Assembly: GCA_023621975.1 (NCBI GenBank)
Contig: JAMOAC010000449.1
Coordinates: 1 to 5,684 of the forward strand
Length of the DNA stretch: 5,684 bases
Direction: 5' to 3'
DNA from: Bacillota bacterium
GTDB taxonomy: Bacteria > Bacillota_A > Clostridia > Acetivibrionales > DUMB01
Shown here: piece after piece, positions 1 to 5,684 of the stretch
Position numbering within the stretch: position 1 is the stretch's first letter
How the letters are laid out: the number at the start of each line of letters is the position of its first letter
The notes under the pieces: generated by a model
Told to the model about the DNA's origin: nothing
Seen by the model: only the letters and a program-made list of their open reading frames with translations
Databases searched by the model: none
Program-made: the position numbers and the translations under genes

Positions 1-315
1 AACCCTTGACAAGTAATTGATTCCGCAATTTCCTGTTGCTAAGATGACCGTATCAAACGGGGTATCTTCTCCCAAATACGTGTTATATAAATCAACAGTT
101 TTATTTATGGAATCTTCAAGAAAACTTTCAGATGAATAAACAAAGTTCGGACCACCATTTGACTGTATATACCATGAATGCGAAACAGTACTGTCGAGAT
201 TCTCAAGCGATTTTTCAACTGTTGCTTCCGCACTCATTCCTCCGTCCAAAGCATAAACGGTTAAACCATAATAATCAAAAGCATTCACATCGTAAGTCAG
301 CAGAGTTGATTCGTC
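1..315 (-). other. Unrecognised C-terminal module, truncated by the window edge
   Basis: Residues 749-853 of the secreted protein follow the last beta-sandwich and do not resemble the discoidin or Ig-like units. Visible features are D762-Y-Y-G, D772-G-G-M-S-A-E, H794-S-W-Y, an S-N-G-G-P turn (800-804), and a strand-like F-D-T-V-I-L-A-T-G-N-C-G (835-846). The mix of predicted helix (779-789, 811-829) and hydrophobic strand suggests an alpha/beta fold, possibly the start of a catalytic domain. I do not recognise the family, and the rest lies outside the window. Confidence 0.5.
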
Positions 316-2559
316 AATCACCCTTATAAAATCACAATATTTGTCGTATATTTCTCCATTTTCAAGTTCTATGTTCAACCAAAATCCATACGCCCCGTTT
401 TCACAGTCGTCGGGTATTTCCCACAATGTGACGCTGTCTTCGACATATTCCTGCCCCGCACCTATTGTTATATCCGAGGCAATTGTATTTTCACTGTAAT
501 TCATTCTATCCGTTAATCCGTATTTTCTCAGCACAATATTTTTTATAGTTACATCTGAATTTGAATTGTTCATTATAGTATAGGCTGCTTTAACAACATC
601 ACCTTTATAATAGGCGTTTTTATCCAGTACAAAATTATTCACTGAAATTGTGTCGGAAGCAGGCATTTCATATCTTTCTCCGAATACTTTGAGCTCACAT
701 ATATGTACGCTGTACTGGCTGACTGAACATTCGGTAGTATAAACTCTTATATATCGGGCTATGGTATTTAAAACATAGCTATCCCCGCTGTCCGTTGAAA
801 TACTGCTGCTGTTTTTCACTGCTACAGGTATCCAGTTTTTCCTGTCTACACTTACCTTAATATAATATTTGTAGTATCTTATTCCGTCATAATAATTGAT
901 AATGTTTATTTCATCTATCCTGTATACATCTCCAAGGTCAATCTGCAGCCATGCAGTACCGTCATCGCTTCTCACTCCATCCCAGTAAGTTGAAGGGTCT
1001 CCGTCAACTGCATAAAAAGCATCATGACCGGTCATCGCAAAGCTTGCAGCTGCGTCCTTTCCCTGACTGATTGGTCTTACAACTGTTACTTTGAAAGTTT
1101 TCACTGCAACCGCTTCGCCCTTGCTGATTGTTGCCGTTAAATTAACATCCACAGTATCGCTCTCCATACCGCTTGAATTCAGGCTGCCGTCATTTGCTAT
1201 AATGTCTTCACGGTCGCTCTGCCATGAAATTGCAGAACCATATTTGCCTCTAGTTGGCAGCAACAACCTTGATGTAACCCTTTCAGAGCTGTCACGGTTT
1301 GCATAGATTATCTCCAATGCATCAGAATCAAGAGAAACGCACATTTCATCGGACTCCGTACCGTATACCCTGAATTCACTTACATGTACACTGTATGGAT
1401 CAACAGAATTCCTGGTAAGGGTCACCCTGACGTATCTGGCGTTAATATCCGTATGAAAGGTATCGCCTTCATCCCTGGCAGGTTCCGTGCCGGTATTAGC
1501 CCCTATTTCCGTCCATATCTCGCCGTCAGCGCTGGCACTCACATAATAATTGTAATATCTCACGCCGTCAACAAAGTTTCTTACATTAATCTCGGTTATT
1601 TTGTACAAGCCCTCAAGATCAACCTGCAACCAGGCGGTTCCCGTTTCACCACCTAATATACCGCTCCAATATGTATCCTTATTCCCGTCATTGGCATATG
1701 CAGGATCGCTTCCGGGTTCGGTATAACTTGCAGTTATTGGCTTTCCTTGGCTAATAGGCAAAACTCCTTTGACCATCAAAGTAAATTCTTTTATCCGCAC
1801 TTCACTGCCTTTTTTTATTGTAGCCGTAAGTGTAACAATAACGTCTTCATTTTTTCGTCTGTTTACGACACCTTCCGGGCTTACAACGTCCGGATGGCTG
1901 CTTGTCCATGTGATATCGGAGCCAAATATGCCTCTGGCAGGCAAATCAACATTGCCTGTCACGCTTTCAGCACTGTCGTCCTCCGCATACCCTATTTCCA
2001 GCGCAGCAAAATCTTCTTCTACTGCATCTTTATCTGCCTTATATCCGTAAACCCTAACTTCGTTTACATGTACGCTATATAGGTCTGCGGAGTTATAAAT
2101 CATATTTATCCTTACATACCTGGCTTTAATATTGTTAATTTCAAAATCAACACCTGATTGTGTAGCCAGGCTTTCATCATCTTTTCTACCGATCTCAATC
2201 CAACTGTCACCGTCTGTGCTTACCGTTATAAAATACTTATAATATCTTGTATCGCTAAAATAGTTAACAACATTAACCTTGGTTATCGTATAACTGCTCA
2301 GCAGATCTAATTGTACCCATCCTATGCCGTTGTCTCCCCTGACTCCGTCCCAGTAGGTATACAGATCCCCGTCGTTTATTCTATTGGGTCCGTGATTAAT
2401 CGGATCAATGGAATAACTTGCACTTGCAGGCTTACCCTCGCTAATCAACTCAGGTATGGGTTCATCTGACGCAAACACATTAAAACTTGGCATAAATGCA
2501 GTTAATAACACAAATATCAGGAGGAAAGAAACATATCTTCGTTTTTTATTAAACATCAT
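1..2559 (-). CDS. Secreted multidomain protein: signal peptide, three discoidin (F5/8 type C) and two bacterial Ig-like domains, unknown C-terminal module (3' end cut by window)
   Basis: The frame stays open for 853 codons from ATG at 2559 and runs off the left edge, so the C terminus is missing. Residues 1-30 look like a signal peptide: KKRR, a hydrophobic stretch, then a VFA/SDEP cleavage site. Three discoidin (CBM32-like) domains lie at about 37-172, 267-400 and 496-627, each with an NDG/VDG..TYW box, W..(V/L)Q(L/I)DL, RYYKY/RYYNY, a W-containing strand and an ending like Y-S-V-H-(V/I). Two Ig-like modules of the atrophied bacterial Ig type (about 176-265 and 401-494; ITWTSSHPDVV, LTATI) separate them. 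Residues 638-748 look like another beta-sandwich, and 749-853 are unrecognised. Discoidin modules usually bind carbohydrate, so an extracellular glycan-binding protein or enzyme is likely; the substrate is unknown. No SLH, dockerin or sortase signal is visible, but the C terminus is absent. It is the last gene seen in a sugar-importer operon, 47 bases after the permease gene. A second ATG directly follows the first; the ribosome site favours the first. Confidence 0.9.
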   Translation of the reverse strand, partial: MMFNKKRRYVSFLLIFVLLTAFMPSFNVFASDEPIPELISEGKPASASYSIDPINHGPNRINDGDLYTYWDGVRGDNGIGWVQLDLLSSYTITKVNVVNYFSDTRYYKYFITVSTDGDSWIEIGRKDDESLATQSGVDFEINNIKARYVRINMIYNSADLYSVHVNEVRVYGYKADKDAVEEDFAALEIGYAEDDSAESVTGNVDLPARGIFGSDITWTSSHPDVVSPEGVVNRRKNEDVIVTLTATIKKGSEVRIKEFTLMVKGVLPISQGKPITASYTEPGSDPAYANDGNKDTYWSGILGGETGTAWLQVDLEGLYKITEINVRNFVDGVRYYNYYVSASADGEIWTEIGANTGTEPARDEGDTFHTDINARYVRVTLTRNSVDPYSVHVSEFRVYGTESDEMCVSLDSDALEIIYANRDSSERVTSRLLLPTRGKYGSAISWQSDREDIIANDGSLNSSGMESDTVDVNLTATISKGEAVAVKTFKVTVVRPISQGKDAAASFAMTGHDAFYAVDGDPSTYWDGVRSDDGTAWLQIDLGDVYRIDEINIINYYDGIRYYKYYIKVSVDRKNWIPVAVKNSSSISTDSGDSYVLNTIARYIRVYTTECSVSQYSVHICELKVFGERYEMPASDTISVNNFVLDKNAYYKGDVVKAAYTIMNNSNSDVTIKNIVLRKYGLTDRMNYSENTIASDITIGAGQEYVEDSVTLWEIPDDCENGAYGFWLNIELENGEIYDKYCDFIRVIDESTLLTYDVNAFDYYGLTVYALDGGMSAEATVEKSLENLDSTVSHSWYIQSNGGPNFVYSSESFLEDSINKTVDLYNTYLGEDTPFDTVILATGNCGINYLSRV
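679..2451 (-). repeat. Internal tandem repeat: discoidin / Ig-like unit, 2.5 copies
   Basis: Within the secreted-protein gene, a unit of one discoidin plus one Ig-like domain occurs twice, followed by a third discoidin alone. The equivalent lysine of the GK motif opening each discoidin falls at residues 43, 273 and 501, giving periods of 230 and 228 residues (690 and 684 bases). The second and third discoidins share the linker PISQGK; the first has LISEGKP. At the DNA level the copies are clearly diverged, with only short shared stretches such as those around 2065-2080, 1381-1396 and 700-715. This points to old duplication rather than recent expansion. Confidence 0.85.
2470..2559 (-). other. 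Signal peptide of the secreted protein
   Basis: The first 30 residues have a basic start (KKRR at 5-8), a hydrophobic core (about 10-23) and a small-residue site V-F-A before SDEP, the normal pattern for signal peptidase I. No lipobox cysteine is present, so this protein is expected to be released or wall-associated rather than lipid-anchored. Confidence 0.85.
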
Positions 2560-2606
2560 TTTTTACACCCCCGCTTTTCCGAGCAATAAGCGCTCAATCA
2601 TTACCT
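2560..2606 (-). other. 47-base gap between permease and secreted-protein genes
   Basis: The gap holds the ribosome site and a weak inverted repeat (GAGC/GCTC, 2581-2595; 4 base pairs around a 7-base loop). There is no U-tract and no clear -35/-10 pair, so the secreted-protein gene is probably read through from the permease genes. Confidence 0.5.
2568..2574 (-). promoter_or_regulatory. Ribosome binding site of the secreted-protein gene
   Basis: On the minus strand a GCGGGGG run ends 8 bases before ATG at 2559 and 11 bases before the second ATG at 2556. The spacing favours the first ATG. It is a G-rich, slightly non-standard Shine-Dalgarno sequence. Confidence 0.6.
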
Positions 2607-3434
2607 CTATGCCTTTAAACCTGAAGTAGCAATTCCCTGCACAAAATATTTTTGGAAACGTAAGAATAGTAACAATACAGGTAATGTTGTTAAAATGACA
2701 CCTGCCATAACCAAATTAGGTCGGGCAAAATGCATGTCATTAACAGTTCTCAATCCCACAACAAGAACATATTTATCCCTGTCGGTTACAAATGTTGAAG
2801 GTACAAGATATGCATTCCACGTTGTGGTAAAGTTTAAAATTACTATTGAAGCAATTACACTACCCGATATCGGAAGCACAATTTTGAAAAATGTTTTTGC
2901 CTTACTCAGGCCATCAATTGTTGCAGCTTCTTCAATTTCCTTGGGTATTGTGGTAAAAAACTGCCTTGACATAAAAATATATATAGGACTGTATAGAAAC
3001 GGTATTGTAAGCCCCATCATTGTATTGTGCCATTTTATTTTCGCAATCATTATATACATAGGCGTAATTATCAGCTGAAATGGTACCATCATGCTTGCCA
3101 GAACTATAATAAAAATGATATTCCTGCCTCTGAATCTGAATTTGGCAAGTGCATAACCTGCCATAGTATCCAGAATAACATTTCCCGCTACAGTAATGAG
3201 TGTCATAATAAATGTGTTCCAGTACCATCTTCCCACATTAAATTTGGTAAATAATGTAACGTAATTGTTTATAGTAAACTTGTCAAATGAAACAATTCTA
3301 TCCACATATTGTAGCGGTAAGAAGGAAGTGTATAATGCGTAGAAGAACGGTATTAAAAACATTATTGAAATGGCAATTAGCACTAAATATAGTAATACTC
3401 TTGATATTCTGAAGCTTTTCTGCAATTTGTCCAT
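2607..3434 (-). CDS. ABC sugar transporter permease, MalG/UgpE type (COG0395-like)
   Basis: This 275-residue inner-membrane protein is one half of the channel of a carbohydrate ABC importer, pairing with the permease encoded just upstream. About six membrane segments are visible (roughly 12-34, 74-96, 105-128, 137-159, 191-209, 242-263). The cytoplasmic coupling loop is near-perfect: E169-A-A, G175, then I185-x-L-P188, which matches the EAA...G.........I.LP motif that docks on the ATPase. The C terminus QKYFVQGIATSGLKA is typical of the family (usual ending Q+YFV.G...G..K). Length is normal. The gene lies 12 bases after the MalF-type gene and is surely co-transcribed with it. The sugar cannot be told from the permease. 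The start is uncertain: the AAGGAGG site touches ATG at 3434 with no spacer, while an in-frame TTG three codons later (3423-3425) has ideal spacing. The choice changes only the first three residues. Confidence 0.96.
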   Translation of the reverse strand: MDKLQKSFRISRVLLYLVLIAISIMFLIPFFYALYTSFLPLQYVDRIVSFDKFTINNYVTLFTKFNVGRWYWNTFIMTLITVAGNVILDTMAGYALAKFRFRGRNIIFIIVLASMMVPFQLIITPMYIMIAKIKWHNTMMGLTIPFLYSPIYIFMSRQFFTTIPKEIEEAATIDGLSKAKTFFKIVLPISGSVIASIVILNFTTTWNAYLVPSTFVTDRDKYVLVVGLRTVNDMHFARPNLVMAGVILTTLPVLLLFLRFQKYFVQGIATSGLKA

Positions 3435-3441
3435 CCTCCTT
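3435..3441 (-). promoter_or_regulatory. Ribosome binding site directly abutting the MalG-type ATG
   Basis: A full AAGGAGG consensus on the minus strand ends at 3435, immediately before ATG at 3434, leaving zero spacing. In-frame TTG at 3425-3423 would have 9 bases of spacing. The site therefore argues for the TTG as the true start, or for unusual initiation at the ATG. Confidence 0.75.
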
Positions 3442-3446
3442 CTTAC

Positions 3447-4352
3447 TCACTCTTCACTGCCCATGAATTTCTTTTGAATCATTGTAAATATGAAAATAAT
3501 TACAAATATAATAACTGCAATGGCACTGCCGTAGCCCATTTCCCAATTCTTAAAAGATTGAACATAGAAATATGATACCAGCGTACTCGTCGCACCTGCC
3601 GGTGAGCCAAGTGGCTGATTTTGGGCAACAGCTGCTACTTGATCGAAAATCTGTAATGCATGGATCATGCCGTACACTAATACCATAAATATAACTGGCT
3701 TAAGCATTGGTACCGTAATATATATAATCTTCTGAAACGGGCTTGCTCCGTCTACCTCGGATGACTCATACAACTCACTAGGCACAGTTTGCAATCCGGA
3801 TAAAAATATGACAATATAAAACCCTATTTGTTGCCATACATATACAATTGTAATAAACGGTAACGCTAATTTAAAATCAACATACCATGTGACATTATCA
3901 AGTCCAAACAAACTGAAAAACCTGGTCAGTGGGCTTCCTTTTACAAAAAGGTACATGAACACTGTTGTAACAGCAATAGTGGAAACTACATACGGTACAT
4001 AATAAATAGTACGAAAACCATCCCTGAATTTGATTTTTGAGTTTAAAGCAACAGCAAGTACAAATGCAATTAAACTCTGAACAGGCACAGCAACAAATGT
4101 CAAAAATAATGTATTTCTCAATGCCTTATAGAAATCCGGATCAGTTAATACTCTTATGTAGTTGTCCAAACCAACAAAATGATTTTGAGATACAGCTACA
4201 AAGCTATACTTATATAAACTAATGAACATTGAATATGCAGTCGGTATTAAAAACCAAACAAACCACAGTACAGCCACCGGTAATAGGAAAAGATAAGCCG
4301 TAATTTCTTCAGCACGCCTGCTTCTCGTTAATGTTTTTACTGTCTGTCCCAA
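3447..4352 (-). CDS. ABC sugar transporter permease, MalF/UgpA type (COG1175-like)
   Basis: This 301-residue membrane protein forms the other half of the sugar importer channel. Membrane segments are seen at about 18-40, 82-103, 113-137, 163-186, 212-233 and 272-293. An early A-E-E-I-T-A-Y-L-F-L-L-P stretch (15-25) and an N-terminal G-L-D-N-Y (61-65) are common in this family. The ATPase-coupling loop is E196-S-S-E-V-D-G202-A...I-T-V-P215, a relaxed version of EAA...G...I.LP, as is common in MalF-type partners. The length fits the short-N-terminus group (UgpA, LacF, AraP) rather than enteric MalF. The start is TTG at 4352-4350: a ribosome site lies 9 bases upstream, and an in-frame TAA at 4370-4368 rules out any start further upstream. 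It sits 78 bases after the binding-protein gene and 12 bases before the second permease gene. The substrate is not determined. Confidence 0.96.
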   Translation of the reverse strand: MGQTVKTLTRSRRAEEITAYLFLLPVAVLWFVWFLIPTAYSMFISLYKYSFVAVSQNHFVGLDNYIRVLTDPDFYKALRNTLFLTFVAVPVQSLIAFVLAVALNSKIKFRDGFRTIYYVPYVVSTIAVTTVFMYLFVKGSPLTRFFSLFGLDNVTWYVDFKLALPFITIVYVWQQIGFYIVIFLSGLQTVPSELYESSEVDGASPFQKIIYITVPMLKPVIFMVLVYGMIHALQIFDQVAAVAQNQPLGSPAGATSTLVSYFYVQSFKNWEMGYGSAIAVIIFVIIFIFTMIQKKFMGSEE

Positions 4353-4361
4353 AAATAATTG

Positions 4362-4369
4362 CCCCCTTT
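4362..4369 (-). promoter_or_regulatory. Ribosome binding site supporting the TTG start of the MalF-type permease
   Basis: AAAGGGGG on the minus strand ends 9 bases before TTG at 4352. It overlaps the in-frame TAA at 4370-4368, so no longer reading is possible and the TTG start is well supported. Confidence 0.8.
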
Positions 4370-4377
4370 AGCCCATA

Positions 4378-4403
4378 TGGGGAAGGTAATTGTACCTCCC
4401 CCA
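4378..4403 (-). promoter_or_regulatory. Intercistronic hairpin between binding-protein and permease genes
   Basis: An 11-base-pair inverted repeat with a 4-base loop (4389-4392). In the minus-strand transcript all positions pair, with one G-U wobble (4398 with 4383). The same position on the plus strand is an A-C mismatch, which suggests the structure serves the minus-strand mRNA. No U-run follows, so it is not a standard terminator. In binding-protein/permease operons, hairpins in this place are known to protect the upstream message or limit read-through, giving more binding protein than permease. That role here is inferred. Confidence 0.65.
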
Positions 4404-4430
4404 AATATTTTAAACCTACCTGCTCTTTTC

Positions 4431-5684
4431 TTATTTGAAAAGTTCCTGAACGTTCTTTACTATATCCGCTCCTGTTTTAGTGCTGCCCTTTGTATAAATA
4501 GCTTCGTCAAATTCTTTTATCAGGGCTTCCGTGAACTTCTGGCCTTCTTTAGGATATGCAAATGGTTGAGCATATTCGAGAACGGGTTTCAAATCTTTAA
4601 CTGCAGGATTGCTTTCAAAATATGCTTCACTCATAGCAACACTGCTCGGGGGTGCTCCCGCATCTTTCATTGCAACTTCCTGTACCTCGTCTCTTACAAG
4701 ATAGGCGGCAATTTTTGCTGCTATTTCAGGGTCTTTGGCTGTCTTGAGGACGACAATTGCAATTGAATGCAATGTACTTCCATAAGTATCACCCTTTGGC
4801 AGCGGAATCATTTTATAATTCATGTCCGGAGCCATTTCTGCCAGAGTAGCTACATACCAGGTTCCACCTGTAGTCATCGCACACAAACCTTTTGCAAATA
4901 CCTCTCCATCCCAGCCAAGTCCTACCTCTTTAGGAGTAACTGCCAATCCCTCTCTGTACATGTCTATCAGGAATTGAAGTGCACGTGCATTTTCCGGTGT
5001 ATCAATTGTTTCTCCGTATCCCCAGCCTCCGCCAAAAGCTAATGCATACTGGGTTAGATGGAATTCATGGTCATTTATGCAAAGTCCCTTTACATTTCCT
5101 TTTGTTAAAACTCTTGCAGCTTCCTTAACATCCTCCAAAGTTTCTGGAAGATCAGTAAGACCAGCTTCCTTCCACATATCCATATTTATTATGAATGCTT
5201 CAGGCTGTGCTGTTAGCGGAATACCATACAGTTTGCCTTCATATTTCCACGCATCAACTGCTTTAGGATAAAGAGCTGACAAATCTACAAGTGATTCATC
5301 TATTGGCAGTATAAGCCCGTTTGAGATAAAGTCCATATGTTTCTCATTCGTCATAGCTGCCAAATCAGGTGCTGTTCCGGCTGCAATATGGGCCGGAAGG
5401 TTATCCCAGTAATCCTTATCCGTAGGATAGAACACCAGCTCCATCTTTACTCCCGGCAAGATTTTTTCAACGCCTTCAATTGCTTTTTGGTAAGTTGAAT
5501 CGTATTGATTGGAGAAATAACCTACTTTATAGACCACTTCTTCGACCTGTTTCTGTTCTTCCTGAGTATCAGACTGGTTATCGGATGTTTCAGTATCTTC
5601 AGAGCCACCGGTTGATTTTTTTGTTCCGCTGCAACCTGCAAACAGCGTAACAAATACAAAACATACCGCAACAACTAAGCATAG
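4431..5684 (-). CDS. Lipoprotein extracellular sugar-binding protein of an ABC importer (family 1, 5' end cut by window)
   Basis: The frame is open from the right edge to TAA at 4431, giving 417 visible residues; only the first few codons are missing. A hydrophobic signal segment ends in the lipobox L-F-A-G-C18 (cysteine codon 5631-5633), so the mature protein is lipid-anchored on the outer face of the membrane. An acidic, Ser/Thr/Gln-rich linker (19-49) follows, then a family 1 solute-binding fold: first strand VYKVGYFSN (51-59), the G-T-A-P-D-L signature (103-108), G-K-L-Y-G-I-P (150-156), and F-A-K-G...M-T-T-G-G-T-W (263-276). Several tryptophans (for example 93, 221, 258, 276) could stack on sugar rings. 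Length is normal for the family (about 420-450). A GTG at 5537 is in frame, but starting there would remove the signal peptide and lipobox, so it is not the start. The gene leads into two permease genes. The substrate is a sugar or oligosaccharide of unknown type. Confidence 0.96.
   Translation of the reverse strand, partial: LCLVVAVCFVFVTLFAGCSGTKKSTGGSEDTETSDNQSDTQEEQKQVEEVVYKVGYFSNQYDSTYQKAIEGVEKILPGVKMELVFYPTDKDYWDNLPAHIAAGTAPDLAAMTNEKHMDFISNGLILPIDESLVDLSALYPKAVDAWKYEGKLYGIPLTAQPEAFIINMDMWKEAGLTDLPETLEDVKEAARVLTKGNVKGLCINDHEFHLTQYALAFGGGWGYGETIDTPENARALQFLIDMYREGLAVTPKEVGLGWDGEVFAKGLCAMTTGGTWYVATLAEMAPDMNYKMIPLPKGDTYGSTLHSIAIVVLKTAKDPEIAAKIAAYLVRDEVQEVAMKDAGAPPSSVAMSEAYFESNPAVKDLKPVLEYAQPFAYPKEGQKFTEALIKEFDEAIYTKGSTKTGADIVKNVQELFK
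5631..5684 (-). other. Lipoprotein signal peptide and lipobox (partial)
   Basis: The visible 17 residues before the cysteine are strongly hydrophobic (VVAVCVFVFVTLFAG) and end in L-F-A-G-C, which fits the signal peptidase II site. The basic start and initiator codon lie just beyond the right edge. Confidence 0.88.

Noticed and set aside
132..2082. Several plus-strand open frames (for example 1384-1656, 1747-2082, 1769-2050) opposite the secreted-protein gene
   Set aside because: They lie wholly inside the long minus-strand frame, overlap one another, and their translations show no recognisable domain. They are antisense shadows.
2581..2595. GAGC/GCTC inverted repeat as a terminator after the MalG-type gene
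   Set aside because: Only 4 base pairs, with no following U-run. It is too weak to end transcription.
2695..3254. Plus-strand frames of 127 and 75 codons and a minus-strand frame of 98 codons within the MalG-type gene
   Set aside because: The MalG-type frame has clear membrane segments and an EAA loop; the alternative frames give low-complexity or reversed-hydrophobic translations without family features.
4368..4376. Two-codon reading frame ATG-GGC-TAA on the minus strand between hairpin and permease gene
   Set aside because: The nearest SD-like sequence (GGGGGAGG, 4395-4402) is 18 bases away and inside the hairpin stem. It is most likely chance.
4403..4430. AT-rich stretch (minus strand TTTAAAATATTT) as a possible internal -10 promoter element
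   Set aside because: No matching -35 element at proper spacing was seen, and AT-rich runs are common in this base composition.
4359..5271. Plus-strand frames (4359-4766, 4767-5042, 5077-5271) opposite the binding-protein gene
   Set aside because: All are antisense to a well-supported solute-binding protein, and their translations have no recognisable features.
5535..5537. GTG at 5537 as the start of the binding-protein gene
   Set aside because: The frame continues upstream through a hydrophobic segment and an L-F-A-G-C lipobox, so the real start is beyond the right edge.

Overview
The window looks like part of a sugar-uptake operon from a low-GC Gram-positive anaerobe, most likely a member of the Clostridia. 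The evidence is the A/T-rich coding sequence, strong purine-rich ribosome binding sites, a TTG start codon, a lipoprotein solute-binding protein, and a large secreted protein built from discoidin and bacterial Ig-like modules. Placing it near plant-polysaccharide-degrading clostridia is inference from gene content only.

All four genes lie on the minus strand, so transcription runs from the right edge to the left. In order of transcription they are: (1) a lipoprotein extracellular sugar-binding protein (4431-5684), missing only its first few codons at the right edge; (2) a MalF/UgpA-type inner-membrane permease (3447-4352) starting at TTG; (3) a MalG/UgpE-type permease (2607-3434); and (4) an exported protein of at least 853 residues (1-2559), running off the left edge. 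Gaps between genes are 78, 12 and 47 bases. No convincing promoter or terminator lies inside the window, so this is probably one transcription unit whose promoter and terminator are both outside it.

The 78-base gap after the binding-protein gene holds an 11-base-pair hairpin that pairs best in the minus-strand transcript. It is placed like the elements that let the binding protein be made in excess over its permeases.

Together the genes suggest a capture-and-import unit. The secreted protein would bind a surface or extracellular glycan through three discoidin (CBM32-like) modules, with an unidentified C-terminal module that may be catalytic. The lipoprotein would collect a released sugar or oligosaccharide, and the two permeases would carry it in. 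No ATPase is encoded here. Firmicute importers of this class commonly borrow a shared MsmK-type ATPase encoded elsewhere. The substrate cannot be read from the sequence. I saw no tRNA, rRNA, CRISPR array, insertion sequence or attachment site. The most open question is the module at the left edge (about residues 749-853), which I do not recognise.
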